Origin: Desulfurococcus amylolyticus Z-533 | GTDB taxonomy: Archaea > Thermoproteota > Thermoprotei_A > Sulfolobales > Desulfurococcaceae | Length of the DNA: 64,000 nucleotides | Direction of reading: 5' to 3' | Assembly (NCBI RefSeq): GCF_000513855.1 | Contig: NZ_KI911318.1 | Location: 1,055,327-1,119,326 of the forward strand | Shown here: in pieces, positions 25,330-34,312 of the stretch | How the letters are laid out: every line of letters begins with the position of its first letter | How positions within the stretch are numbered: position 1 is the first letter of the stretch | The notes under the pieces: model-generated | Told to the model about the DNA's origin: nothing | The model's database searches: none | The model's input: only the letters and a program-made list of their open reading frames with translations | Translations under genes and position numbers: made by a program

Positions 25330-25608
25330 ATGTTTGAGTATCTAGAATACTTGACGATAATTGCGGCACCATTTTATCTGGGAGCTATTATACTTTATAC
25401 GCTGAGAGCTATCAAGGGCCCCTCAATACCTGATATAGTTTTAGCCATAGATTGTATAGCGTATGACCTCGCCGTGTTCCTAGCATTGATCGCCCTTTAT
25501 TATCGCTCGCCAATAATGATCACTCCATCACTACTTCTCTCCCTATGGGCATACTTACTCGACGTCTTTGTATCAAAATACCTTGCATTAAGGAAGGTGG
25601 AGGCTTGA
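25330..25608 (+). CDS. mnhF: MnhF/MrpF-type subunit (second module)
   Basis: The 92-residue, three-helix protein has the MnhF motif IPDIVLAIDCIAYDLAVFLA (about 33-52). It resembles the copy at 10060-10332, including ALYYRSP. It opens a seven-gene plus-strand operon with overlapping genes and no electron-transfer subunits. Confidence 0.9.
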   Translation: MFEYLEYLTIIAAPFYLGAIILYTLRAIKGPSIPDIVLAIDCIAYDLAVFLALIALYYRSPIMITPSLLLSLWAYLLDVFVSKYLALRKVEA

Positions 25609-25961
25609 TCGAGGCTGTTTTATTCTGGCTTGGCTCGGCATTATTAGTCATCGGCGGAGTATTCGATTTCATAGCATCAATAGGGCTCTTAAGATTCCCA
25701 AACTTCTACGTGAGGCTTCACGCCGCGACGATAGGTACTATATATGGAGCTGTCCTCCCACTACTCGGCGTCTCATTAATCGCGCTTGGCTTACCTGAGT
25801 TAAATGGTAGATTCATTATTGCAGGCGGTGCCCTTGCAACAGCCATAATACTACTTATAATCGCGCCGGTTGGTAGTCATATCCTCGCCTATGCTGCACA
25901 CAAGTCCAAGAGCATTGAATGGAACCCGGTATACGATGCCCTCGAGGAGGATGAGAAGTGA
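25605..25961 (+). CDS. mnhG: MnhG/MrpG-type subunit (second module)
   Basis: The 118-residue protein carries VIGGVFDFIASIGLLRFPNF and YVRLHAATIGT (about 14-45), the MnhG signature. The TTG at 25605 is taken as the start: it overlaps the MnhF stop (TTGA) and follows GGTGG. The upstream in-frame ATG at 25545 would add 20 residues that only shadow MnhF. Confidence 0.9.
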   Translation: MIEAVLFWLGSALLVIGGVFDFIASIGLLRFPNFYVRLHAATIGTIYGAVLPLLGVSLIALGLPELNGRFIIAGGALATAIILLIIAPVGSHILAYAAHKSKSIEWNPVYDALEEDEK

Positions 25962-26206
25962 TCCTGACAATACTTCTACTTGTATTCAGCAGTCTTCTAA
26001 GCCTCGTATTTGTTTACTTGGCTGTAACCGAGAAGAATCTATTGAAGGCAATAGGCTTCTCGGCTGGGCAAAGCATAGCATACAGCATCATATTACACGT
26101 CTTCGCCGCTACTGACATAGTGTTAACCTATATTGCTGTATCCGTTGGGATCTACTCTGCAGTACTAGTATACGTGATTAGCAAGACCGAGAAGTACGAG
26201 GTGTAA
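25958..26206 (+). CDS. MbhD-like (DUF4040) subunit (second module)
   Basis: The 82-residue protein has three helices and the segment NLLKAIGFSAGQSIAYSIIL (about 27-46), matching DUF4040/MbhD and its counterpart at 9445-9684. The GTG start overlaps the MnhG stop (GTGA). Confidence 0.85.
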   Translation: MILTILLLVFSSLLSLVFVYLAVTEKNLLKAIGFSAGQSIAYSIILHVFAATDIVLTYIAVSVGIYSAVLVYVISKTEKYEV

Positions 26207-26208
26207 AC

Positions 26209-26946
26209 ATGGATAGATACCTGGTTTTAATAGTATTACTGGTTTTCACTATTATAAGTGCACTGGTATTAGCATGGCTTAACCTGTTGAATCCACCCAC
26301 CACAATCAAGACTCTAGGACTCACCTACATAGAGAACACCTACTTCGGCCCATACTCCTCCATGAGCCCTGAAGCCGTCACAGCAATCGTGTGGGACTAT
26401 AGAGGCTTAGACACGGTGTATGAGACAGCCGTCTTCTTCCTGGCCATTGTAGGTGGGTTAAGCGTCTTCAGAGGGGTTAAAACCAGGGCTTCAACAATGA
26501 AGGGGATCGGCCTTACAGGCATCGCCAAGACTTCCACCAAAATAATAGCAGTAATGATTGTAGGTGCATCAGCTAGTATAGCTTTGCACGGCCACCTAAC
26601 ACCAGGAGGAGGTTTCCAAGGTGGTTCAACACTTGCCGTGGCATTCCTACTCATCATACCTGTCTTCTCAGTGTATTCACTGCTTAATATGAATATAACC
26701 TCTGAGAAACTAATAGCAACCCGTGGAATAGCCCTTACAGCGATAGGGATCGTGGCGTTATTACCGGTTTTAAAAAACCTCCCACTTGTATCAAATATCA
26801 GCTTCTACCCCTCACACATAGCTGGAATGCTTACCAGTGGAAGCCTCTTCTTCTACAATTTATTCGAGTATATAGCTGTAGCCTCCGGCTTCACAGCTGT
26901 GTTCATTTATCTATCATTAGCAGGAGTGGAGAGTGAGGAGAAGTGA
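26209..26946 (+). CDS. mnhB: MbhE-MnhB fusion subunit (second module)
   Basis: The 245-residue protein has the MbhE-like part with PEAVTAIVWDYRGLDTVYET (about 54-73) and the MnhB part with SIALHGHLTPGGGFQGGS (about 123-140). The same fusion occurs at 8664-9464, which supports duplication of a whole block rather than independent recruitment. Confidence 0.88.
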   Translation: MDRYLVLIVLLVFTIISALVLAWLNLLNPPTTIKTLGLTYIENTYFGPYSSMSPEAVTAIVWDYRGLDTVYETAVFFLAIVGGLSVFRGVKTRASTMKGIGLTGIAKTSTKIIAVMIVGASASIALHGHLTPGGGFQGGSTLAVAFLLIIPVFSVYSLLNMNITSEKLIATRGIALTAIGIVALLPVLKNLPLVSNISFYPSHIAGMLTSGSLFFYNLFEYIAVASGFTAVFIYLSLAGVESEEK

Positions 26947-27347
26947 GCACCGAGGCTTTTGCCTGGTCTATATTGTTGATAGTAATAGTCTTAAACTCGC
27001 TGATCTCGATCTACGGCATAGTGTATAGGAGAAGCCTGGTAAAAAAGCTGATATCGCTAACCATGTTATCTGACACAGTGTTCGTGATATTCATAATGAT
27101 AGGGTATAGAATAGTCTATCCATCGGTGCCACCTATATTCACGAGTCTAACCAGTGAAGACCTAGAGTATTTAAGACAACATGCCGTGGACCCCTTGCCC
27201 CAAGCCCTCGTGTTAACAGGCATAGTTATAGGTATGGCTGTGAACGCGTTGATAGCATTCGGCATAATACAAGCATATAAGCTGCAAGGCACAACCGATG
27301 CTAGGAAGCTAGTGGAAGCCGCGTTAAAGGAGGTGCCTGAGGAATGA
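26943..27347 (+). CDS. mnhC: MnhC/MrpC-type subunit (second module)
   Basis: The 134-residue, three-helix protein has VDPLPQALVLTGIVIGMAV (about 81-99), the MnhC/NuoK signature. The GTG start overlaps the previous gene's stop by 4 nt. Confidence 0.9.
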   Translation: MSTEAFAWSILLIVIVLNSLISIYGIVYRRSLVKKLISLTMLSDTVFVIFIMIGYRIVYPSVPPIFTSLTSEDLEYLRQHAVDPLPQALVLTGIVIGMAVNALIAFGIIQAYKLQGTTDARKLVEAALKEVPEE

Positions 27348-27829
27348 TAGAGGAGCTAGCAGCAGCCCTACTAGTATTCATGGTATACATACTCGTAGCA
27401 GGCAGCCTCACACCATACGATATTGCTACAGGACTATTAGTAAGCGCCATCACCGGATTAGTTACAGGCAAGTACTTAATTAGGAATCCAAGTAAAATAC
27501 TCCAGCCCCAGCGGCTCATCCTACTAATATTCTACTTTTTCAAGTACATCACGATAATAGAGTTCAAGTCACATATGGATGTTGTAAAAAGAATCTTCAA
27601 TATGAATATTAAACCCGGCATAGTTAAAATACCGGTAACAGTCACCTCAGAATACGCTAGGCTATTCGTGGCGAACTCCATTACAAACACTCCAGGTACC
27701 GTTGTCATCGACGAGAGAGATGGCTTCTTCTACGTGAACTGGATTGACGTATCAACCAAGGACCCCTTAGAGGCTAGGCGCTCGATAAGCGAGGAGTTCG
27801 AGACTTATGCTTCGAAAATACTTGATTAA
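27344..27829 (+). CDS. mnhE: MnhE/MrpE-type subunit (second module)
   Basis: The 161-residue protein has N-terminal helices and FVANSITNTPGTVVIDERDG (about 108-127), as in MnhE. It overlaps MnhC by 4 nt and ends in EEFETYASKIL, similar to SEFEKYLSRIF in the paralogue at 7761-8261. Confidence 0.9.
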   Translation: MIEELAAALLVFMVYILVAGSLTPYDIATGLLVSAITGLVTGKYLIRNPSKILQPQRLILLIFYFFKYITIIEFKSHMDVVKRIFNMNIKPGIVKIPVTVTSEYARLFVANSITNTPGTVVIDERDGFFYVNWIDVSTKDPLEARRSISEEFETYASKILD

Positions 27830-27845
27830 GATAGCAGGTGATTAG

Positions 27846-29408
27846 ATGGGCACACATGTAATCGGCTTAATACCCTTTATACCTGTATTAGGCGCATTTC
27901 TCACACCCCTCGTATACCTGGTTTCCAGGAGCAGGCTCACGGTATTTGCTCACGGGGTATTATTCACCCTTATCACACTTGTATTATCGATACTGGGGTT
28001 TATTCAAGCATATGAGAGTGATGCCCCCCAAGCCTATCTCATGGGCGGGTGGCCTCCACCACTCGGAATAACCTATACGCTTGATAAATTAACAGGGATA
28101 CTGGTGTTAACCACAAGCCTCGTCCTAACCGTGATCATGGTGTACAGCGTGGAATACATAGTGGATGATGGGTATCCATGGTATGTAACACTTATGTTAG
28201 GGGTTTTCTCAGGCATACTGGGTGTTATAATGACATCGGATGTCTTCAATTTATTCGTTATGTTGGAGGTCACGGGTGTATCATCCTACGGGCTTGTAAT
28301 GTATTACAGGCACAGGGCTGGCCCGATAATCTCAGGTATAAAATACGCCTTCGTGGGGGCCATGGGTACAACCCTCTACCTTCTAGCCCTGGCAATAATA
28401 TATAATGTATATGGATCCCTGAACCTCATAGATTTATCGTTGAAGACGCATGGATACCGGGGGAGCTCAATAACGTATATGGGTACAGGCTACGATGCCG
28501 TGTCAATAGGTTTAATCATGGCTATCTCGTTCTGGACGTTCAGCATTAAAAGCGGTGTATTCCCTAATCACTTTTGGCTACCTGATGCTCATCCAGCAGC
28601 TCCGTCACCTGTTTCAGCAATGCTGAGTGGGTTAGTGGTTAACACTGGTGCTGTGGGACTATATAAAATCCTTTACCTGATATATGGTGGAAGCGTACTG
28701 GATTCATTAACCCCGGCTAGGGACGCTATATCGTTCCTAATCGTGTTAACTGGGGCTTTCTCAGCGATTATAGGTGCTTTACTAATGAATATCCAGGAAG
28801 ACGTAAAGAGAATGATAGCTTACTCCACAGTCATGAATACAGGCTATATATTCATGGGTATAGGGATCTTAAGCCCATTCGGTATCCTGGCATTCCTATA
28901 TTACACTGTGGTACACTCGCTTGCGAAATCCACCCTCTTCCTGAGCATGGGCTTACTGATAAAATACACCGGTAGCCGTAGGATAAATGAGCTAGCCGGG
29001 TCATTTAAGACTCATATCATACCCGGAGTAGCCAGCGTTATATCCCTGCTCACGTTATCCGGGATACCGCCTCTCCCAGGCTTCCTAGGCAAGCTACTCC
29101 TATACAACGCGTTATTCAGTTACAACCCTGTATTCGCTATAGTTATGCTGATTGCAAGCGCTATAGGTCTACTAGCATATATGAGGTTATTCTTCATACT
29201 GGTCTTCGAGGCACCTACAAGGAAGACTATTGGAAAAAGGTTCCTGCTTTCAGAAGCATCAACCCTGGCCATCGCGTTATTCACATCGATCGTGGGGATA
29301 TTACTCCTGTTTCGCCAAGACTTCTTCGATGCATTATTCATGGAGTCAGTCGACCAGGTTGCAGACGTCGTGAAATACATGGAGCAACTAGCATCATCAC
29401 TAATTTAA
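27846..29408 (+). CDS. mnhD: MnhD/MrpD-type antiporter subunit (second module)
   Basis: The 520-residue protein has about 14 helices with GILGVIMTSDVFNLFVMLEVTGVSSYG split over about 116-142 (helix-5 Glu), and the ion-path motif IKSGVFPNHFWLPDAHPAAPSP (about 238-259; HFWLPDAHPAAPS). HSLAKSTLFLSMG (about 357-369) is the helix-12 Lys region. It resembles the ND5/MrpA-like copies more closely than the one at 12934-14481. It closes the operon; a MnhA gene is not present nearby. Confidence 0.9.
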   Translation: MGTHVIGLIPFIPVLGAFLTPLVYLVSRSRLTVFAHGVLFTLITLVLSILGFIQAYESDAPQAYLMGGWPPPLGITYTLDKLTGILVLTTSLVLTVIMVYSVEYIVDDGYPWYVTLMLGVFSGILGVIMTSDVFNLFVMLEVTGVSSYGLVMYYRHRAGPIISGIKYAFVGAMGTTLYLLALAIIYNVYGSLNLIDLSLKTHGYRGSSITYMGTGYDAVSIGLIMAISFWTFSIKSGVFPNHFWLPDAHPAAPSPVSAMLSGLVVNTGAVGLYKILYLIYGGSVLDSLTPARDAISFLIVLTGAFSAIIGALLMNIQEDVKRMIAYSTVMNTGYIFMGIGILSPFGILAFLYYTVVHSLAKSTLFLSMGLLIKYTGSRRINELAGSFKTHIIPGVASVISLLTLSGIPPLPGFLGKLLLYNALFSYNPVFAIVMLIASAIGLLAYMRLFFILVFEAPTRKTIGKRFLLSEASTLAIALFTSIVGILLLFRQDFFDALFMESVDQVADVVKYMEQLASSLI

Positions 29409-29469
29409 CCTGGGAAACCTGGTTTATCCAGGCACAACATATTACGACAGAGGGCTAAAAGCCGGAAAA

Positions 29470-29478
29470 CTTTTAAAT
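29470..29478 (+). promoter_or_regulatory. TATA box of tRNA-Ile
   Basis: CTTTTAAAT lies about 30 nt upstream of the tRNA gene start at 29505. Confidence 0.5.
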
Positions 29479-29504
29479 TCCATTATACATGTTGTGGATA
29501 CCTG

Positions 29505-29578
29505 GGGCCCGTAGCTCAGCTTGGTGGAGCGCCCGGCTGATAACCGGGAGGACGCGGGTTCAAATCCCGCCGGGCCCA
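29505..29578 (+). tRNA. tRNA-Ile (GAT)
   Basis: Acceptor GGGCCCG/CGGGCCC, D stem GCTC/GAGC, anticodon stem CCCGG/CCGGG with loop CTGATAA, T stem GCGGG/CCCGC with TTCAAAT, discriminator A. No intron and no encoded CCA. Confidence 0.95.
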
Positions 29579-29585
29579 TAATCAA

Positions 29586-30881
29586 TTATTGTTTCTCACT
29601 GTAAAGATGCATCATTACGTCGTTTATCGAGAGACCCGTAACCTCCCGTAATCTCTCAAACCAGTATCTATTTTTGGTGTAGGATAATTCAAGTTCGTGT
29701 GGATGCATTGCAGGACACAGTATACAGCCTAGCCTGGTGAAGCCTTCATTGTACAAGGGGTTTAACTCTATTCCCCTGTTCACTATGTATAATTGAACCA
29801 GTAACCTACTCCACCACTTGATCGGTAATATCCTTGTGACTTCAGGTATTAAGGGATTTCTACCTATCCTCGGCATCTCGGCTCGACTACTGCTTTCCCT
29901 GCTTCTAGATCCGTCGATAACGAATCTTATATTATGTTCCCTGTAGAATCTCCTTAAGGGTTCAAGTTTCAGTATTCTCGTACACCACCTGTTATTGCGC
30001 GTGGGTAGTCCACGAGAAGCAATCTCGTTGAGTGGATCCAATCCCGAAGACACTACATAGGGTATTAAGCCGAGTTTATCAAGTATTCTTAGAGCATATT
30101 CTTTGACACCGGGTAGATCCATGCCTGTATCTACATAGACCACCTTTATCCTTGCATGGCCTAATGCCTCTTGAGATAAAACTAGTGAAGCTGTTGAATC
30201 AGCCCCACCACTATAGGAGACCGCTATACCATCCATAACATTCTCTAGTGTTTTCTTCAGGAAGCCCACAGCTTCGTTGACGGCTGTCTCAAGCAGGCCT
30301 CTATTAGCTTCTACAGCCTGTATAATACCTGTAGCTGGGAGGGGCTTGAACCCTTTCGGTGCTACATCCTTTACTTTGACAATCTTCTTCGATGCATCAA
30401 TAACCCTTGCAACACCAATATACTTGTCTAAGTCTAATAGAATCCATCGCAGACCATCTACATCCCCAACTACCTTCACTTTTTTGCCTTTCAGCTTTCT
30501 CCCATGGCCGGGCTCCACCTCAACACTGTATGCACCTAGACTGTTGAGTAGACTAGCTAACCCACCGCTAGGATGGATCATCCATCTTTCTCCCATCCTA
30601 TACTCCACTACACCCAGTCTCACACCATCAGCGAATACCTCTAGTGCTAACATGCTCCGTGACGAGGGATTAGGTGCACGGTGGATGAGCACGTTTCTAT
30701 CTTGAAGACGGTAATGGATCTTGAACTCGGCTGAGATTAATTCCTCTACAAGCCTCTTCTCGAATAAACCCGCCAGCCAGTAATCATGCCTCATCCTCCA
30801 TTTCCTACAGTTTAATCTGGGAGCATTCCTCTTGCTATCCCAGCACACCCATCCCTCATCAATGATGACGTCGTTACCCAT
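29586..30881 (-). CDS. PP-loop ATPase of the PAPS-reductase family with N-terminal PUA-like region
   Basis: The 431-residue protein has an N-terminal part (about 1-190) with a basic WDSKRNAPRLNCRKWRMRHD segment and a PUA-like stretch (YIGVARVIDASKKIVKVKDV). The PAPS-reductase/PP-loop domain follows, with SYSGGADSTASL (about 225-236), VYVDTGMDLPG, RWCTRILKLEP and a C-terminal GCILCPAMHP cysteine motif. The family includes sulfate-assimilation reductases and RNA-modifying or unknown archaeal members. The PUA-like part favours an RNA substrate (inference). ATG at 30881 is preferred over GTG at 30890. It diverges from the AOR gene. Confidence 0.75.
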   Translation of the reverse strand: MGNDVIIDEGWVCWDSKRNAPRLNCRKWRMRHDYWLAGLFEKRLVEELISAEFKIHYRLQDRNVLIHRAPNPSSRSMLALEVFADGVRLGVVEYRMGERWMIHPSGGLASLLNSLGAYSVEVEPGHGRKLKGKKVKVVGDVDGLRWILLDLDKYIGVARVIDASKKIVKVKDVAPKGFKPLPATGIIQAVEANRGLLETAVNEAVGFLKKTLENVMDGIAVSYSGGADSTASLVLSQEALGHARIKVVYVDTGMDLPGVKEYALRILDKLGLIPYVVSSGLDPLNEIASRGLPTRNNRWCTRILKLEPLRRFYREHNIRFVIDGSRSRESSSRAEMPRIGRNPLIPEVTRILPIKWWSRLLVQLYIVNRGIELNPLYNEGFTRLGCILCPAMHPHELELSYTKNRYWFERLREVTGLSINDVMMHLYSEKQ

Positions 30882-31037
30882 GAATACCACTTCTACGCAG
30901 CTTCCACTATCAGGGTATAATAGCGATCTCTACACAGTATTTAAAGCTGGGGGGATCCCCACAGGAATCACAGATTTCGCCCAGATTATACAGAGCTATA
31001 AAGTTTATATCTCTAAAGGCGTTTAATATCTATTGTG

Positions 31038-32870
31038 ATGTATATGTATGGCTGGTGGGGTAAGGCACTACTAATAGATTTAACCAAAAGTAAGGTAAAA
31101 GAGGTGAGCATAGAGCCAGAGATACTACATGGATTCATCGGTGGAAGAGGCCTAGCGGTTAGACTCCTATGGGATCTAATCCCTCCCGGGGTGGATCCGT
31201 TATCACCATATAATGCATTAATAGTGGCCTCCGGTCCTCTCTCAGGGCTACCATTACCTAGTAGTGGTAAACTAGTTGTAGCATCTAAGAGCCCGCTGAC
31301 AAATGGCTATGGGGATGGCAATATAGGTTCCATGGCCAGCCACCACTTAAAGCACAGCGGCTACGATGCACTCATAATCACAGGGGCATCTAAGAAACCC
31401 GTCTACCTCTATATTGAAAACGGTAAAGTAGATTTCAGAAGTGCCGAGGATCTATGGGGGCTTGACACCTTCACTACTGAGGAAAAACTGGTTAGAGAAC
31501 ATGGTAGAAACATTGGCATACTTGAAATCGGGCCGGCGGGAGAGCACATGGTTAGATACGCCACAGTGATCTCCCAGAAGGGGAGAAGCGGAGGGCGCCC
31601 AGGCATGGGTGCTGTAATGGGCAGCAAAAAGCTGAAGGCGATAGTGATCAAGGGAAACATGGAGCCACCTATAGCCGATAAAGAGGCTCTTAGAAAAATA
31701 TCTGAGGAATCCTATAAGAAGATACAGGGTAGCGATAACTATGATTACTGGATGAGACAAGGCACAATGTCCACAATACAGTGGAGTCATCAAAACAGTG
31801 TCCTACCCACAATGAACTTTAGGGAGGGTATGTGGGAGCTGTATGAAACCATAAGCGGTGATTTAATGGAAAAACTGAAGATAGATAGAAGGGGATGTCC
31901 TTACTGTAACATGCAGTGCGGTAATGTTGTTAGTGATGACGTAGGAGAGGAGAGCGAACTAGACTATGAGAACGTAGCGATGCTGGGCAGTAATATATTA
32001 TTAGAGAACTTGAAAAGGGTTGCCGAGATAAATAAGCTAGCTGATAAACTAGGGGTAGATACCATAAGTCTAGGCAACTCGATAGGGTTCTATATGGAAG
32101 CTAGCGAGAGAGGGCTAGTCAAAGAGAGAGTTGAATGGGGAGACTTCAAAGCCGTGAGAGAGATAACCATTGATACGGCATATAGACGCGGGCTGGGAGC
32201 ATTCATAGCTGAAGGAGTTATGAGGATGGCGAGGAGTATTGGCGGTGAGGCACTCGATTTCGCCATGCATGTGAAGGGTTTAGAGGTATCTGCATACAAC
32301 TGTCACACAACCCCCGGAATGGCCCTAGCATACGGCACATCTTCTATCGGGGCCCACCACAAGGATGCCTGGATAATAAGCTACGAAGTTAGAACAGATA
32401 GATCATCGTATAGCAGGGACAAGGTTGAACGCTTAATCTTCCTGCAAAACATGCGTGGAGGAATGTTTGAGTCGCTGACAACATGTAGGCTTCCATGGGT
32501 TGAAGTAGGCCTCGACCTCGAGTATTATCCAAGATTCCTTTCAGCTGTAACTGGTTTAAAATGGAGCCTCGACGATATAGGCGTTTCTGCCAACAGGATC
32601 TACACGTTGATAAGGGCATTCTGGATACGCGAATACATGGGTTGGAGTAGCTCGATGGACTACCCGCCTACCAGATGGTTTAAACACCCACTTACAAAAG
32701 GACCGTATGCAGGCTCACACCTAGATATCTCTAAATACAGTGAAATGTTAAAGATATACTATGAAATACGTGGCTGGGATGAAAACGGTATCCCAAAGAA
32801 GGAGACTCTCATAAAGCTGGGGCTAGACTTCACAATACCTGTTCTAGAGGACATTGTGAAGCTACGGTAG
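31038..32870 (+). CDS. aor: Tungsten aldehyde:ferredoxin oxidoreductase family protein
   Basis: The enzyme oxidises an aldehyde to the acid and reduces ferredoxin, which could feed the Mbs-like complex. The 610-residue protein starts with GWWGKALLIDLTKSK and has GGRGLAVRLLWD and the pterin-binding region with GRSGGRPGMGAVMGSKKLKAI (about 190-210). The [4Fe-4S] ligands are CPYCNMQC (about 289-296) plus a fourth Cys near TTCRLPW (about 481-487). Length fits AOR/FOR/GOR-type enzymes; the subtype (AOR, FOR, GOR, WOR) cannot be fixed by eye. Two ATGs six nt apart (31038, 31044) compete as the start. Confidence 0.9.
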   Translation: MYMYGWWGKALLIDLTKSKVKEVSIEPEILHGFIGGRGLAVRLLWDLIPPGVDPLSPYNALIVASGPLSGLPLPSSGKLVVASKSPLTNGYGDGNIGSMASHHLKHSGYDALIITGASKKPVYLYIENGKVDFRSAEDLWGLDTFTTEEKLVREHGRNIGILEIGPAGEHMVRYATVISQKGRSGGRPGMGAVMGSKKLKAIVIKGNMEPPIADKEALRKISEESYKKIQGSDNYDYWMRQGTMSTIQWSHQNSVLPTMNFREGMWELYETISGDLMEKLKIDRRGCPYCNMQCGNVVSDDVGEESELDYENVAMLGSNILLENLKRVAEINKLADKLGVDTISLGNSIGFYMEASERGLVKERVEWGDFKAVREITIDTAYRRGLGAFIAEGVMRMARSIGGEALDFAMHVKGLEVSAYNCHTTPGMALAYGTSSIGAHHKDAWIISYEVRTDRSSYSRDKVERLIFLQNMRGGMFESLTTCRLPWVEVGLDLEYYPRFLSAVTGLKWSLDDIGVSANRIYTLIRAFWIREYMGWSSSMDYPPTRWFKHPLTKGPYAGSHLDISKYSEMLKIYYEIRGWDENGIPKKETLIKLGLDFTIPVLEDIVKLR

Positions 32871-32934
32871 ATACCTAATATTTTATTTTTAAACAAGTTA
32901 TCTATAACTCCCCGGTATAACCCAGGGTATCTCA

Positions 32935-33303
32935 ATGCATAGACTCAAGGGTAGAATCGTCACCGGGCTTGGTGAGGGAAGTAGATACGTCTATCAATAT
33001 CGCGACAGGTTCCTTAGAATCCTCGGGATAAATCCCTACCCAGGTACATTAAACATAGAGTTAATTGAGCCGCGATTCTTCAACATAGAGGACTATAAAT
33101 ACATCGAGGTGGATCCACCTAGCCAGGTATATGGTAAAGTACTTGCCGTCAAAGCTAGAATCAAGAATATACCGGTGTACATTATTAAACCATTAAAGAC
33201 CAGGCATGCCTTAAACATTATCGAGGTTATATCAGAGCATAATCTACGTGAATCACTCGGTGTTAAAACAGGAGACGTAGTTGAGATATATGTAGAAGAC
33301 TAG
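32935..33303 (+). CDS. ribK: CTP-dependent riboflavin kinase
   Basis: The 122-residue protein matches archaeal RibK (DUF120): LKGRIVTGLGEGSRYVY (about 4-20, nucleotide-binding), YPGTLNIEL (about 36-44, metal and riboflavin site) and LRESLGVKTGDVVEIYV at the end. It makes FMN from riboflavin using CTP. In some archaea it is fused to an HTH domain; here it is free-standing. A TATA-like TTTTTAAACA lies about 45 nt upstream. Confidence 0.9.
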   Translation: MHRLKGRIVTGLGEGSRYVYQYRDRFLRILGINPYPGTLNIELIEPRFFNIEDYKYIEVDPPSQVYGKVLAVKARIKNIPVYIIKPLKTRHALNIIEVISEHNLRESLGVKTGDVVEIYVED

Positions 33304-33314
33304 CGTCTAGATTT

Positions 33315-34202
33315 TTACTTAATGGAGATTTTGTCGAGAATACCAGTTATATTTTTAACGGGTACAACAAGGTGTTCTCCTCTTTCATAGTATGACTCCC
33401 CATTAACGAAAACTATATCGGGATCCATGAAGCGGGACACTGTTGCCCAGAAGTCGTCTTCATGCCTGATAATGGATGCCTTCAATGGATTCCCTAAGTC
33501 GATGACCTGTAGATCCGCAATCTCGTTTACATCTATAACCCCCTCTCCAACCCTGGTTATCCTGTAGGGTTCTACAAGTATTCTATAGAGTCTTCCCGAG
33601 TCCACCCCGCTCTCATATAGTATTGAGAGAGATGATATAGTGGAACCGGTACTTCTCAAATCCATCATCCTACACTTCTCAGTGATCCTCTGAGGTGAAC
33701 AGGTTATATCGCTTAACACGCCTATCTTCTCATCATTGAAATATATGTTGCCTTCTTTCACGAGTAAATAGTATAAGCCGCTCTTCTCCACAACCTCCCC
33801 TTCATGAATAATCACGACCTTTATGCCTAGCTCCCTCGATATTTTCTCCACGGGTTTTAAGTGCTCAGTATACACTATCGGCATAGTGATCCCGTTTGCT
33901 AAGGCGTTTGCAAACCCCACCTCTGCGAGCCTCTCAAGCTCGTGTCTTGATAGAGTTGAGAAATCATTGATGCCTAGTCTCCTAAACGGGTATTCCACTA
34001 GGTCTACTATAGCGCTAAAGCCGTGAAGGGCTATAGCATGCCCCTGGAAGTCGTATTGTAGCTCGCTTAATTCATGTTCTGGTTCAGGGGTTTCACCAAT
34101 AAACCCTATTTTACCGTTTTCCAGAAATATTACACCTTTTACAACCCCATCCCTGCTAGGGAACCATAGATTACTTAGCAGTACCCTGATGCCTTCGCTC
34201 AT
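33315..34202 (-). CDS. Amidohydrolase-like protein lacking metal ligands
   Basis: The 295-residue protein has the composite beta-domain ends of the amidohydrolase superfamily: VRVLLSNLWFPSRDGVVKGVIFLENGKIGFIG-type N-terminus (here IRVLLSNLWF then FLENGKIGFIG, about 5-36) and the C-terminal ADLQVIDLGNPLKASII and DPDIVFVNGESYYERG. The middle is short, and the place of the HxH motif reads HAIALHGFSAIVDL, with no second metal histidine. It may be a non-catalytic relative or use different chemistry. It ends 11 nt from RibK in convergent orientation. Confidence 0.5.
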   Translation of the reverse strand: MSEGIRVLLSNLWFPSRDGVVKGVIFLENGKIGFIGETPEPEHELSELQYDFQGHAIALHGFSAIVDLVEYPFRRLGINDFSTLSRHELERLAEVGFANALANGITMPIVYTEHLKPVEKISRELGIKVVIIHEGEVVEKSGLYYLLVKEGNIYFNDEKIGVLSDITCSPQRITEKCRMMDLRSTGSTISSLSILYESGVDSGRLYRILVEPYRITRVGEGVIDVNEIADLQVIDLGNPLKASIIRHEDDFWATVSRFMDPDIVFVNGESYYERGEHLVVPVKNITGILDKISIK

Positions 34203-34312
34203 GAGATAACCCCCACTTGATCCCTATTATAAACCAACTAATATACTGATTAACCAAAATAACAATAATGATTATTCAAAATATTAAGGTGGAACGATAA
34301 TTATAAAATATT

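Noticed and set aside
25142-25372. N-terminal 77-residue extension of the ABC ATPase
   Set aside because: The conserved domain starts at 25141; the extra stretch overlaps the divergent promoter region and has non-coding composition.
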